From Falsiruegeria mediterranea M17 (GTDB taxonomy: Bacteria; Pseudomonadota; Alphaproteobacteria; Rhodobacterales; Rhodobacteraceae), in the NCBI RefSeq assembly GCF_900302455.1, contig NZ_ONZG01000016.1, forward strand, positions 1 through 64,000: a stretch of DNA of 64,000 nt. The letters are read 5' to 3'. A program made the position numbers and the translations under genes. Of this stretch, positions 44,023-53,900 are shown piece after piece (positions within the stretch are counted from its first letter, which is position 1; every line of letters begins with the position of its first letter). The notes beneath the pieces were generated by a model. It saw only the letters and a list, made by a program, of their open reading frames with translations. It was not told where the DNA came from and did no database searches.

Positions 44023-45582
44023 ATGGCAGAGACGTCAGGACGTAAACGACGCGGTGGTGGCCGTGCAGGTGCCGCCGCCAGACGCGGGGGCGCAGTGATC
44101 GAGCAGATGCCCTGGCGCCTGCCGGTCAACACCGATCGCCCCACCGAACCCCTTGGCCCCGAGGGCGTCGAGGCCATTCACGAAGGTGCCATGCGCATCC
44201 TCGAAGAGATCGGGGTCGCCTTCCTCAACGAAGAGGCGCTGGGCATCCTGCGCGAAGCGGGCTGCAAGATCGATGGCGACATCGTCCGCTTTGACCGTCA
44301 CTGGATCATGGAGATGATCGCCAAGGCGCCCAGCACCTTTACGATCACCCCGCGCAACCCGGACCGCGAATTGACCGTTGGCGGCGATGTCATGCTGTTT
44401 GGCAACGTTTCATCACCGCCAAACTACTGGGATATGGAGATCGGCAAGAAGGTCCCCGGCAACCGCGAGATGTGCCGGAACCTGCTCAAGCTGACGCAGT
44501 ATTTCAACTGCATCCACTTTGCGGGCGGCTATCCGGTCGAACCGGTCGACATTCATGCCAGTGTTCGTCACCTGGATGTGCTGTATGACAAGCTGACGAT
44601 CACCGACAAGGCGATGCATGCCTATTCGCTTGGCAAGGAACGGGTCGAGGACGTCATGGAAATGGTGCGCATCGCGGGCGGCCTGACCGAAGAGGAGTTT
44701 CAGGCCAAACCGCGGATGTACACCAATATCAATTCGACCTCGCCCCTGAAGCACGACCACCCGATGATCGACGGCTGTTTGCGTCTGGCGCGGCGCGGTC
44801 AGGCGATTGTTGTGACGCCGTTTACCCTTGCAGGGGCCATGGCGCCGGTGACCATGGCAGGCGCCGTTGCGCAGTCACTGGCCGAGGCGCTCTGCGCCAT
44901 TGCCCTGTTCCAATATGTGCGCCCGGGCATTCCTTGTGTCATTGGCACGTTCACCTCGAACGTGGACATGAAATCGGGTGCGCCGGCCTTTGGCACACCC
45001 GAATACATGCGGGCCACTCAGATGACCGGGCAGATGGCGCGGTTCTATGGCCTGCCGATGCGGTCGTCCGGGGTCTGCGCGGCCAACGTGCCGGACGGGC
45101 AGGCGATGTGGGAGACGTCGAACTCACTCTGGGCTTCGGTGCAGTCCGGCACCAACATGGTCTACCACGCGGCAGGTTGGCTCGAAGGGGGGCTGATTGC
45201 CAGCCCCGAGAAATTCATCATGGATTGCGAGATCCTGCAGCAGATCGAGCGGTATTTCGAACCAGAGACTTTTGCGACGACACCTGACGACATCGCGCTC
45301 GACGCGATCAAGGCGGTCGGCAACGATGGGCATTTCTTTGGCATCCAGCACACGCAGGATCGCTATACCACGGCGTTCTACCAACCCTTCCTGAGCGATT
45401 GGAAAAACTATGAAGGGTGGGAAGCGGCTGGGGGTATCTGGACCCCCGAACGCGCGCATCACATGTTCAAAGAGATTGTCGCCAACTTCGAGGAACCGCC
45501 GATGGATGAGGCCATCCGCGAAGAACTGGCCGAATTTGTTGCTCGCCGCAAGGCTGAGGGGGGCGCGCCAACGGATTTCTGA
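44023..45582 (+). CDS. MttB-family methyltransferase (non-pyrrolysine)
   Basis: A 519-residue MttB superfamily protein. It reads straight through with no in-frame TAG, so it has no pyrrolysine and belongs with the non-Pyl branch whose known members demethylate glycine betaine or other quaternary amines by way of a corrinoid protein. Features include EIGVAFLNEEALGILREAGC near the N-terminus and YHAAGWLEGGLIASPEKFIM late. An Arg/Gly/Ala-rich N-terminal tail precedes the domain. No corrinoid protein or activase is adjacent. Its substrate may be the glycine betaine made by the carnitine operon. Confidence 0.85.
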   Translation: MAETSGRKRRGGGRAGAAARRGGAVIEQMPWRLPVNTDRPTEPLGPEGVEAIHEGAMRILEEIGVAFLNEEALGILREAGCKIDGDIVRFDRHWIMEMIAKAPSTFTITPRNPDRELTVGGDVMLFGNVSSPPNYWDMEIGKKVPGNREMCRNLLKLTQYFNCIHFAGGYPVEPVDIHASVRHLDVLYDKLTITDKAMHAYSLGKERVEDVMEMVRIAGGLTEEEFQAKPRMYTNINSTSPLKHDHPMIDGCLRLARRGQAIVVTPFTLAGAMAPVTMAGAVAQSLAEALCAIALFQYVRPGIPCVIGTFTSNVDMKSGAPAFGTPEYMRATQMTGQMARFYGLPMRSSGVCAANVPDGQAMWETSNSLWASVQSGTNMVYHAAGWLEGGLIASPEKFIMDCEILQQIERYFEPETFATTPDDIALDAIKAVGNDGHFFGIQHTQDRYTTAFYQPFLSDWKNYEGWEAAGGIWTPERAHHMFKEIVANFEEPPMDEAIREELAEFVARRKAEGGAPTDF

Positions 45583-45722
45583 TTCACGGTGCCGGCTTAT
45601 CCATTGATTTTCCAGCATTTAAATTTGTGCGGAACAATATTCCCACGAAGTCGTCCCATGTTGGCGCTTTCTTAAGTTTTCCCGGGTGAAACTGGCTCTG
45701 GACTGAACTTGGGGACCCTTGC

Positions 45723-46310
45723 ATGCATGGGCTGATCAACAGGGCAATACAATCATTTGTCTGTAACACCTACGGGCAATCGCGCTGGATTCGCATGACC
45801 GAGGCGGCCAACCTTGGGTTGATCGAATTCGAAGCCATGTTGATGTATGACGACAGCATGACCCTGCAAGTGCTGGAGGCCATGGCTGTGGAGCTTGGCC
45901 GCCCCTTGCCCGAAGTGCTTGAGGATCTGGGGACTTACCTGGTGTCCAACCCCAATACCGAAGCGCTGCGGCGCCTTTTGCGGTTTGGTGGGGTCAATTA
46001 TGTCGAATTCCTGCATTCACTAGATGATTTACCTGATCGGGCGCGTCTGGCTGTGTCTGATTTGTCCTTGCCCTCGCTTGAGCTGGATGAACACGCCCAA
46101 AACGAATTCACCCTGACCTGCCATCCCGGTTTGCCCGGTTTTGAAAGCGTCATGATCGGGGTTTTGCGGGCCATGGCGGACGACTATGGCGCTTTGGCCA
46201 TGCTGGAGCACAGCGGCTCCAGGGGTGAGAGCAAGGTGATTTCGATTACGTTGATCGAAACCTCTTTTGCCGAGGGGCGAAGCTTTGATTTGGGGGCAAC
46301 AGCCAGATGA
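45723..46310 (+). CDS. H-NOX-like (haem NO-binding) domain protein lacking the haem ligand motifs
   Basis: A 195-residue H-NOX/HNOB-fold protein, starting MHGLINRAIQSFVCNTYG, a classic H-NOX opening. At the proximal histidine position (for example IHDVIHL in Shewanella) it has LPDRARL, so His is Pro. The YxSxR haem-propionate motif is replaced by CHPGLPG. Canonical haem binding is therefore doubtful. The gene overlaps the next one, a diguanylate cyclase with an HNOBA domain, by four bases (ATGA), which is the standard H-NOX signalling pair. Confidence 0.82.
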   Translation: MHGLINRAIQSFVCNTYGQSRWIRMTEAANLGLIEFEAMLMYDDSMTLQVLEAMAVELGRPLPEVLEDLGTYLVSNPNTEALRRLLRFGGVNYVEFLHSLDDLPDRARLAVSDLSLPSLELDEHAQNEFTLTCHPGLPGFESVMIGVLRAMADDYGALAMLEHSGSRGESKVISITLIETSFAEGRSFDLGATAR

Positions 46311-47341
46311 TTTCCAGGGATGATCTTGCGGCCCTGCTCGAACGCTTGTGTCCGATGTTCGTGCTGCTGGACCAAAGCGGCCATGTTCAACAGGTCGGGC
46401 CGACCTTGCAAAAGCTGAGGCCCGATCAGCCGATGGCCGGACAGCGGTTTCTGGAGCTGTTCGAACTGAAGCGTCCACGGTCGATTTCGACCATGCCAGG
46501 GCTGCTGGCAGAGTCGGGCGCCAAGCTGCACCTACAATTCCGGGATAAGCCGCACACGGCCTTGAAGGGCATTATCGTGCCTTTGCCCGATGACACGGGC
46601 GCGGTTGTCAACCTTTCGTTTGGCATTTCGATCCTGGATGCTGTCCGGGACTATGCCCTGACCAGCGCAGACTTTTCCGGTACGGATCTGGCGATTGAGC
46701 TGCTCTACCTGGTTGAGGCAAAATCCGCCGCGATGGAGGCATCGCGTACCCTTAACTTGCGCCTGCAGGGGGCCATGATTGCGGCCGAAGAACAGGCCTA
46801 TACGGACACGCTCACCGGGCTGAAAAATCGCCGTGCGATGGATCACATTCTCGATCGATTGACGGCATCGTCCGCGTGCTTTGCGTTGATGCATCTGGAC
46901 TTGGATTTTTTTAAGGCTGTGAATGACACTTTGGGTCATGCGGCTGGCGATCACGTGCTGCAACAGGTGGCCCGCGTCATGGTCGAAGAAACCCGGGGGG
47001 ATGATACGGTGGCACGCATAGGCGGGGACGAATTCGTTCTTATTTTCAACGGCCTGCAGGACATAGTTCGTCTTGACAGTATTGCGAGCCGTCTGATCAC
47101 AAGGCTCGAAGAACCCATTCCGTTCCAATCTGATATATGCCGGATCTCGGCGAGTATCGGCACGGTGCAGTCGTCGCAATTCGACACGCCGGATCCCGCC
47201 GAAGTGTTGCATGCAGCCGACCTTGCGCTGTATTCGGCGAAACGCTCGGGCCGGGCCTGCCATCACTTTTTTGATCGCTCGATGTCTGATCTGATGGGAA
47301 CAACTGCCCTGTCCGAGGGGGAAACGGAAGATCAGACATAG
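46307..47341 (+). CDS. Diguanylate cyclase with HNOBA (PAS-like) domain
   Basis: A 344-residue protein: an N-terminal HNOBA domain (ERLCPMFVLLDQSGHVQQVG, residues 10-130), a signalling helix (AAMEASRTLNLRLQGAMIAA) and a GGDEF domain (residues 165-330) with intact GGDEF and the inhibitory RxxD site (RGDD) before it. It makes cyclic di-GMP and is normally controlled by the partner H-NOX. Here the partner appears to lack haem ligands. The start overlaps the H-NOX stop. Confidence 0.88.
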   Translation: MISRDDLAALLERLCPMFVLLDQSGHVQQVGPTLQKLRPDQPMAGQRFLELFELKRPRSISTMPGLLAESGAKLHLQFRDKPHTALKGIIVPLPDDTGAVVNLSFGISILDAVRDYALTSADFSGTDLAIELLYLVEAKSAAMEASRTLNLRLQGAMIAAEEQAYTDTLTGLKNRRAMDHILDRLTASSACFALMHLDLDFFKAVNDTLGHAAGDHVLQQVARVMVEETRGDDTVARIGGDEFVLIFNGLQDIVRLDSIASRLITRLEEPIPFQSDICRISASIGTVQSSQFDTPDPAEVLHAADLALYSAKRSGRACHHFFDRSMSDLMGTTALSEGETEDQT

Positions 47342-47644
47342 ATCCGAGTGCAGTTTAATCGTCTTGAAGCATCTCTGACGTGTTTCCCAGGTCTTGGGAG
47401 GTATTGGCTTGCGATTGATTGTGGCTTGTCCATCCTTGTTCAGTATCTTGGGCGTTCCGCCTAGGCATACTGTACGTCCAAACTTGTGGTAGACGGCGAT
47501 TTCTCGCGCCCTGAAAACGCTTGAGAAACAAGTGACTTGCAGGCTTCCGCTCACACCGCCTAAGCTTGGGCAAGTGCAAGCTGGGGCTGACTGTCCGACT
47601 TTGGGCGCAAGAGCGCACCGTGTCGGGGCCATGTCGGAATGTGA
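47342..47644 (+). other. 303-base gap upstream of the srf-like operon
   Basis: No gene is supported. A weak inverted repeat (TCCCA and TGGGA) follows the cyclase stop, and the promoter of the ten-gene operon at 47645-63013 must lie here or at the first gene. I cannot place a promoter with confidence. Confidence 0.5.
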
Positions 47645-48343
47645 ATGCGATTTCTTGTTGCCGTCATGGCGGTTCTTCTGATCGGTGTAACTGGGGCGTC
47701 GGCCTATCTGTTGCTGCAGTCCTGCGGCCTGCGGCTGCCGTTCAGCGACCGTGTGATCAGTTTTTGTACCCCGGATGAGGTTCTGGCCACGCGACAGGCG
47801 CTGGCAGAGACCGATCAGCAGACAGCGGACCTGACCGCCGACGTGCTGGGGTTGGAGCGGAAATTGGCCTTGCTTCAATGCAAGGCGGAACCGCCACCGC
47901 CCCCTCCGCCGCCGCCCCCCCCGCCACCGCCAAAACCCAAGACGCCCAGCGGGTTGGCGCCGGATGCCTTTGACGACAATGACATTTCGGTGATGGAGGG
48001 CTGCTGGCAGCTGTCATCCGATTATGCGGTGCGCGAGATCAACACCGGCGCCATCACCCGCTTCCGCTATTGGCGGATCTGTTTCGACAAAAACGGCAAC
48101 GGGACCGAGGTCATGCGCTCCACCAATGGGGTGCGGTGCCAGGGCAACCTGACGGGCCGGATGCCGGGCAATGGGCGGCTGACCATGCGCGAACCCGGCA
48201 ATCTGCAGTGTGACAACAACTCGTCGATCTTCCGCCGCGACATCACGTGCCGGTTGGACAATCGCGGCAATGCCAATTGCAGCACGTACCAGCCGGAAAC
48301 CAACGGGCGCAGCAATGCAACGCTGCGCCGGGCAAGGAGGTAA
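47645..48343 (+). CDS. Membrane-anchored Pro-rich protein, first gene of the srf-like operon
   Basis: A 232-residue protein. It starts with one transmembrane or signal segment (MRFLVAVMAVLLIGVTG), followed by a short coiled-coil (ATRQALAETDQQTADLT and following), a run of 14 prolines, and a C-terminal Cys-rich beta domain (residues 110-232; MEGCWQLSSDYAV, YWRICFDKNGNG). The same plan (helix, coiled coil, Pro-rich linker) recurs in the third gene of this operon. GGAA precedes the ATG by seven bases. Function unknown; the soluble part is probably periplasmic. It may stand in for SrfA of the classical srfABC set, but I cannot show this. Confidence 0.75.
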   Translation: MRFLVAVMAVLLIGVTGASAYLLLQSCGLRLPFSDRVISFCTPDEVLATRQALAETDQQTADLTADVLGLERKLALLQCKAEPPPPPPPPPPPPPPKPKTPSGLAPDAFDDNDISVMEGCWQLSSDYAVREINTGAITRFRYWRICFDKNGNGTEVMRSTNGVRCQGNLTGRMPGNGRLTMREPGNLQCDNNSSIFRRDITCRLDNRGNANCSTYQPETNGRSNATLRRARR

Positions 48344-48347
48344 CACC

Positions 48348-50033
48348 ATGGCCGATCAGTTCCTGTCCAAGACCAAACTCACGGCCGACGACCTGGTGAC
48401 ATCCGGCGATCGCCCGGTGCTCGAGCGGTTTCAAGAGCTGCGCGCGCTGCTCACCGACCGCGCAGGCCCCGAAGTCGCGGCGCTATTTGCCGAACCCTTG
48501 CTCAGCCGGGGCAATGACACCGCCGCCCCAAGCGTGTCGTGGTATGCGGATGCCAAATCTGAGCCGGTGCCTTTGTCGCGCCTGTCGCCAGCCGAACAGT
48601 CGCAAGTCACGGCCTATCTGTCCGACCACCTGCGCCCTTTACGTTCCTTGGCTGAAGAGCCCGCCCACGCTGATCTGGTGTGGGGGGCCCTGTCCACCTA
48701 TGGCGCCGACGACGTGATGGTGGTCGATGGTCGCCCGGTGATTGTGAACTGGGGTCTGTTGCCCGGCGGGGGCGGTGCCAATGTTTCGGCCCGGATGGCG
48801 CATTTCGACGCCACGCTGGGGCGCTACCTGCAAGCCCCTGTTCAGCCCCAGCCCCAGCCCCAGGCGGCACCGGTGGCTTCGGCGCCAACATTCACGCCTC
48901 AACCGGTTGAGACACTGATGACACCCGCTCCGGTGCGCCGGATTTCGCGGCTTGCCTGGGTGCCGCTGCTGGTTCTTTTATTGATTTCCGGTGCCGTGCT
49001 GTTCTGGCTTTTGCAGCCGGGCACGCGACTGTTCCCGAAACAGGACCCGGTGATCACTGAACAGTCCACGTTGGACGCGCAGCGCGCCCTGAATGACGAG
49101 CTTCGCGGGCGGGCCGAGACGCTGCAAGCCGCCCTGGATGGCGCGGTGTGCCGGGCTGATGGGGTGCTGATCCTGCCAAACAGCCAGACGCCCGAGGGGC
49201 TTTTGCCGCCGAAACAGGGCGAGGCGTTTCCGCAAACGGCCGAGGCTGCGCCAGACGCTCTGCTGCCCAACACCACCGACCGCATCCTGGTCGAGGATCC
49301 AGCCAATCCCGAAACGCCCCAATCACTGCTGCAGATGATCGAGGCGCGCACCGTTCTGGTGCTTGCAGGCACTGCCAATGGTTTGACTGCAGGATCAGGG
49401 TTTGTCGTTGGGCCAGGACTGGTCGTGACCAATCAACACGTGCTCGAAGGCGCCGCACCGGGCCAGTTGGCGGTCGCCGGTCAGGCCGTAGGCAATCCCA
49501 TGCAAGCCTCTGTTGTCAAATCGGCGGGACCTTTGGCAGACACGGGCCAGGACTTTGCTCTGCTTGAGGTTCCGGGTCTTTCCGCGCCTGCGTTCACTTT
49601 GCTCCAGGGGGCCGGTTCGCTGAAGCTCAATAACGTGATTGCCGCCGGGTATCCCGGTGACGTCCTTGAAATTGATGGTGATTTTGCCGCCCTTCAGGCC
49701 GGAGAGGCTGGGGCGATCCCCGGTCTGACCGTCACCGATGGCATCGTCAACACAGAACAACAGATCGGCCCAGAGACCAACGTTCTGATGCATTCAGCCG
49801 CGCTCAGCAGTGGCAATTCGGGCGGCCCATTGGTGGACATGTGCGGACGTGTGGTGGGCGTGAACAGTTTCGTGCGGAAGGGGCCGCTGCAGAACCGTGG
49901 CTATGCTTTGGCGATTGGCGATCTGATGGCCTTCCTGGCCGGAACAGCGGCTGCTCCGCAGGTGGTCGACGCCCCTTGCCAACCCGTTGTGCGCCCTTTC
50001 ACGGCCGCAACCAGCGCTCCGGCCAAGGAGTGA
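48348..50033 (+). CDS. Single-pass membrane protein with periplasmic trypsin-like protease domain
   Basis: A 561-residue protein. Residues 1-165 are an unrecognised domain shared with the next gene (ALFAEPLL, then SWYADAKSE and LSRLSPAEQSQV). A Pro/Gln-rich linker leads to one transmembrane helix (about residues 202-225), a coiled region, then a trypsin-like serine protease domain (residues 340-545). The catalytic triad is visible: His in TNQHVLEG (about 363), Asp in GQDFALLE (about 401) and Ser in SGNSGGPLV (about 489). The protease would face the periplasm. GGAGG lies before the ATG at 48348, four bases after the previous stop. Confidence 0.82.
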   Translation: MADQFLSKTKLTADDLVTSGDRPVLERFQELRALLTDRAGPEVAALFAEPLLSRGNDTAAPSVSWYADAKSEPVPLSRLSPAEQSQVTAYLSDHLRPLRSLAEEPAHADLVWGALSTYGADDVMVVDGRPVIVNWGLLPGGGGANVSARMAHFDATLGRYLQAPVQPQPQPQAAPVASAPTFTPQPVETLMTPAPVRRISRLAWVPLLVLLLISGAVLFWLLQPGTRLFPKQDPVITEQSTLDAQRALNDELRGRAETLQAALDGAVCRADGVLILPNSQTPEGLLPPKQGEAFPQTAEAAPDALLPNTTDRILVEDPANPETPQSLLQMIEARTVLVLAGTANGLTAGSGFVVGPGLVVTNQHVLEGAAPGQLAVAGQAVGNPMQASVVKSAGPLADTGQDFALLEVPGLSAPAFTLLQGAGSLKLNNVIAAGYPGDVLEIDGDFAALQAGEAGAIPGLTVTDGIVNTEQQIGPETNVLMHSAALSSGNSGGPLVDMCGRVVGVNSFVRKGPLQNRGYALAIGDLMAFLAGTAAAPQVVDAPCQPVVRPFTAATSAPAKE

Positions 50034-50040
50034 TCCAGAC

Positions 50041-50976
50041 ATGACCGGCGCGCTTCTTGTCACCACCTCGACCCAAGGGTTGCAGCCCTTGGGCTCGGCC
50101 GCGCAGCGGTCGTTCGAGTTGGTGGCGACCACGATCCGCCAGCGGTTGGGCGCCGAACACGCCGCCCTTTTTGCCGAGCCGGTGGTGACCGATCATGGCG
50201 ATCAGATCGACTGGTACGCACATGTTGGGGGGAAGGCGCAGCGCCTGTCTGACCTGCCGCCACCCGAGCAAGCGGTGGTCAAGGCGACCCTTGGGCGGCT
50301 TGTCGGAGAGATCATGGCCCTGGCCGATACCTTGCGAAACAGCGACCAGCCCGATGACCAGCGATTGGGCGAAGCCTGGGCCAACGCGGTCGAAATCCCT
50401 GCCGACAGCATGATCCATGTAGTCGAGGGCGAGGGCGGGTTGCAGCCGGTTCTGGTGCACTGGGCCTGGGTGCGGGATGAGCAGCACGGTGTGCGCGGCA
50501 TCCTGACCGCCATGGTGCCCCGAGCTGTACCATTGACGCCGCACGGTGATGACCGGCCCGGTCGGTTCCGTCTGCTGTGGTGGTGGTTGATCGTGCTGGG
50601 ATGGCTTCTCTTGGCTGCGATTCTGGCCCTGATCCTGTGGCTGATGCTTGCCCCCTGCGCGCTTGCCCCTTGGGGGCCGGATCATTGTCGCCCCGAGGCA
50701 TCGGCGCTGTCGGCGGTCTATTCGGAACAGCAGGTGGCGCAAGAGCGCATTGCGCGGCTTGAGCACGAGATTGCCTTGACCGATCGGGCGTGCCGTGCCG
50801 AAATTCCGGTGTTGCCTGCAACTCCGGAGCCCCAGACCAAGCCCGAATCCAAACCCGAACCCAAGCCCGAGCAGAAAGGTGCCTTGCCGCCGTCCCCGGA
50901 TGAAACGCTCCGACGCTTGGCAGGACGGGCTCAGGCGCTCTACACTCGGTTAAACCCATTTTCATCAGCGAATTAA
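50041..50976 (+). CDS. Single-pass membrane protein paralogous to the protease-bearing neighbour
   Basis: A 311-residue protein. Its first 165 residues are an evident paralogue of the N-terminal domain of the previous protein (ALFAEPVVTDHG, IDWYAHVGG, LSDLPPPEQAVV). A transmembrane helix (about residues 178-205) and a short coiled-coil (EQQVAQERIARLEHEIALT) and Pro/Glu/Lys-rich tail follow. It lacks the protease. It starts at 50041 after AAGGAG and eight bases beyond the previous stop. The shared domain would be cytoplasmic, a likely place to bind SrfB or SrfC. Confidence 0.75.
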   Translation: MTGALLVTTSTQGLQPLGSAAQRSFELVATTIRQRLGAEHAALFAEPVVTDHGDQIDWYAHVGGKAQRLSDLPPPEQAVVKATLGRLVGEIMALADTLRNSDQPDDQRLGEAWANAVEIPADSMIHVVEGEGGLQPVLVHWAWVRDEQHGVRGILTAMVPRAVPLTPHGDDRPGRFRLLWWWLIVLGWLLLAAILALILWLMLAPCALAPWGPDHCRPEASALSAVYSEQQVAQERIARLEHEIALTDRACRAEIPVLPATPEPQTKPESKPEPKPEQKGALPPSPDETLRRLAGRAQALYTRLNPFSSAN

Positions 50977-50985
50977 GGGAAACGC

Positions 50986-53900
50986 ATGCAAAGCTCTGAA
51001 CATCTGGCCCGGCTGGTGGATTGGCGGGATGAGATCACCCTGGTGCCTTATTCCGGGGTGCAGATCCTGGACTTTGGCTTTCAGCTGGACACGCTGGAAC
51101 TGAAAAGCGCGCGGTTTGTCGAACGTGTCGTGGGCGGCGATGACGCGCAAGAGGAATGGGCGCTCTTGCCGCTGAGCGGGGATGAAGACCGCGATCTGGC
51201 GCTGATGGGCGAAGAACGGGCCGATGATGATGCCTATTCGGTGCGGTCAGTCGCAGCCTTGGAGCCGTTTCTGTCAAAATGGGTGCCGGTGCCGGTGCTG
51301 CGGATCAAATCCGACCGGGGCGCGGGCGGTGAAGAACGGTTTGATTCCGGGCCGTCAACCTGGGCACGGATGCGGGTGGTTGAGCTGGACGAGCCGGATC
51401 GGGATACCGGCCACACCCACCGGGTGCAGCTGTCGTTGGACACCACTCTGGCGGACGGCGAGCAGGCGATGCAGTATCTGGCGCCCGAGCGGGTGGATGC
51501 GGAAAAGTCTAGGGATTTCAAATTTGTATCAGATCCCGCGCGGATGGATTGGTTCCTGCGTCGGTTGGAGCCGGATGCCGAGGGCACTCTACTAGACTTG
51601 CAAAAATGGGTGTCTGACTGGTTGGATGACCTTTTCATGTCCTACAAACGTGCAGAGCGTCCCGGTCGCCGGATCACCCATGACACCCTGCCGCACAAGT
51701 TCGAACATTGGGCGCGGTATCTTGCCTTCTTGCGGCTGGTGGATGCTGCGATCAGCATCCCGCGCCTGCGCCTGACAAATACCGTGTCCAAACGCGAGGG
51801 GCTTACTCCGGTCGAGGTTGAGCTGGTGTTGGACGTCGGCAATTCGCGCACCTGCGGTATCCTGATCGAGCGGTTCCCGGGGGAAACCCGGCTGGATCTG
51901 GCGCGGTCTTTCCCGCTGGAAATCCGAGACTTGAGCCAACCGGAGCGGATGTATTCGGGCCTTTTCGACAGCCGGGTGGAGTTCTCAGAATTCCGCATGG
52001 GCAACGATCGCTTTGCCAGCCGGTCAGGACGGCGCAACGCGTTCATCTGGCCCAGCTTTGTGCGCACAGGCCCCGAAGCGTTGCGGTTGGTGGCAGGCGA
52101 AGAAGGGACCGAGACGGCGTCGGGGCTCAGCAGCCCGAAACGCTACCTCTGGGATGACAGCCCTCTGCAACAGGACTGGCGTTTTCATCACCATGCCGAC
52201 CCCAACAACCTGCCCAAGTCCCTGCGCGCGGGGATGCGGTTCCTTAATGAATCCGGCGATGTGCTGACACAGGTCGAGGCCGATGAACGTGCCAAACTGC
52301 GCCCGCGCGGCAAGACTAGCAAGACGCAAGCCATCCGCCCGCGGTTCTCGCGCGCGTCGCTCTTTGGGTTCATGCTGGCCGAAATCATCGCCCATGCGCT
52401 GGCCCAAGTGAACGCGCCAGCCTCGCGCGCGCGGCGTCCGCAATCCGAGCTGCCGCGCCGCTTGGATCGGATCATCCTGACTCTGCCCACGGCCACCACT
52501 GCGCAGGAACAGGCGATCATCCGATCCAAGGCCAAGGGCGCCTTGGATCTGGTCTGGTCGCTCATGGGGCTGAACGCGGGCGAAAGTGCCATCTCGCGCC
52601 CGCCTGAGCTGATCGTGGATTGGGACGAGGCGAGCTGTACGCAGTTGGTCTATCTCTATTCCGAACTAACGCAGAAGTTCGATGGGCGCATTGACCGTTT
52701 CCTGAGCCTCAAGGGCACACCACGCCCGCAAACGCCAGGGGCGGCGGCCGAACCCTCACTGCGGCTGGCTTGTATCGACATTGGTGGCGGCACGACCGAC
52801 CTGATGGTCACGACCTATTGGGGCGAGGCGGGGCGCGTCCTGCATCCGCAGCAAACCTTCCGCGAAGGGTTCCGGGTGGCGGGGGATGAGCTGTTGCAAC
52901 GAGTGATCGCCGCCATCATTCTGCCGGGCCTGCGCCGCGCAATCGAGGACGCAGGCGGCCGCTATGCCGAGGAAAAGATCCGCGAACTGTTCACCGGCGA
53001 CACCGGGGGCCTTGATCAGCAGAGCATCCAGAAAAGGCGACAATTTGCACTGCGCGTGCTGATGCCGGTGGCCGTGTCCATCCTTGAAGTCTGCGAAACA
53101 GCGGATGAGTTCGAAGGGCTGTCTATTTCTATTGCGGACGTGCTGCCCTTTGCCGACCACGCGGTGCCCGAGGCGCTGACGGCGTATTTGGAGGACGCCG
53201 CCGCTGGTTTGGGCGCAGAAGATTTCAAGCTGGCCGATGTCACGCTCTCCTTCAGCCGCGAAGATGTGGACGCCATCGCTCGCGAGGTGTTCCAGAAGGT
53301 GTTGAGCAACCTGGCCGAGGTGATCGCGCATTTGGGGGTGGACGTAGTGCTGCTGACCGGTCGCCCCTCGCGCCTGCCGGCGGTGCGGGCGATCCTGCAA
53401 GAGATGATGGTGGTTTCACCGCATCGCCTGATCCCGATGCACAGCTACAAGACCGGGCGCTGGTACCCGTTCCGCGATCCAGTGACACAGCGTATCGGTG
53501 ATCCGAAATCCACCGTGGCCGTGGGGGGCATGCTGATCGCACTCAGCGAGGCGCGCATCCCGAACTTCAAGGTCACCACACAGGCGTTTCGCATGCAGTC
53601 CACCGCGCGTTACATTGGTGAAATGGACAGCTCGGGTCAGATCATGTCGGACCGCATCCTCTTTTCCAACGTCGATCTGGACGCGCGCAAATCGGCGCAG
53701 GATCTTGAGGCCGAGATCACCATGTACACCCCCGTCTATCTGGGTGCACGGCAGCTGCCTCTGGAGCGTTGGACGACAACGCCGCTCTATCGACTTGATT
53801 TCGCGTCACAATCAGCGCAATCGCGCGCACCGCTCCGGGTCACGTTCGAACGCACCGAGTTCGATGAAGACCCCGAGGTCGAAACCTCGGAAACCGTGCT

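Noticed and set aside
44023-45582. Pyrrolysine-containing MttB
   Set aside because: The frame reads through without an in-frame TAG, so this is the non-pyrrolysine branch.
46532-47878. Long minus-strand open frame across the cyclase gene and the 303-base gap
   Set aside because: No recognisable motif, no ribosome site and overlap with a well-supported cyclase; it is an antisense shadow.
47889-47930. Simple-sequence repeat encoding 14 prolines
   Set aside because: It is a mixed-codon Pro-rich linker in a real gene, not a slippage-type repeat.
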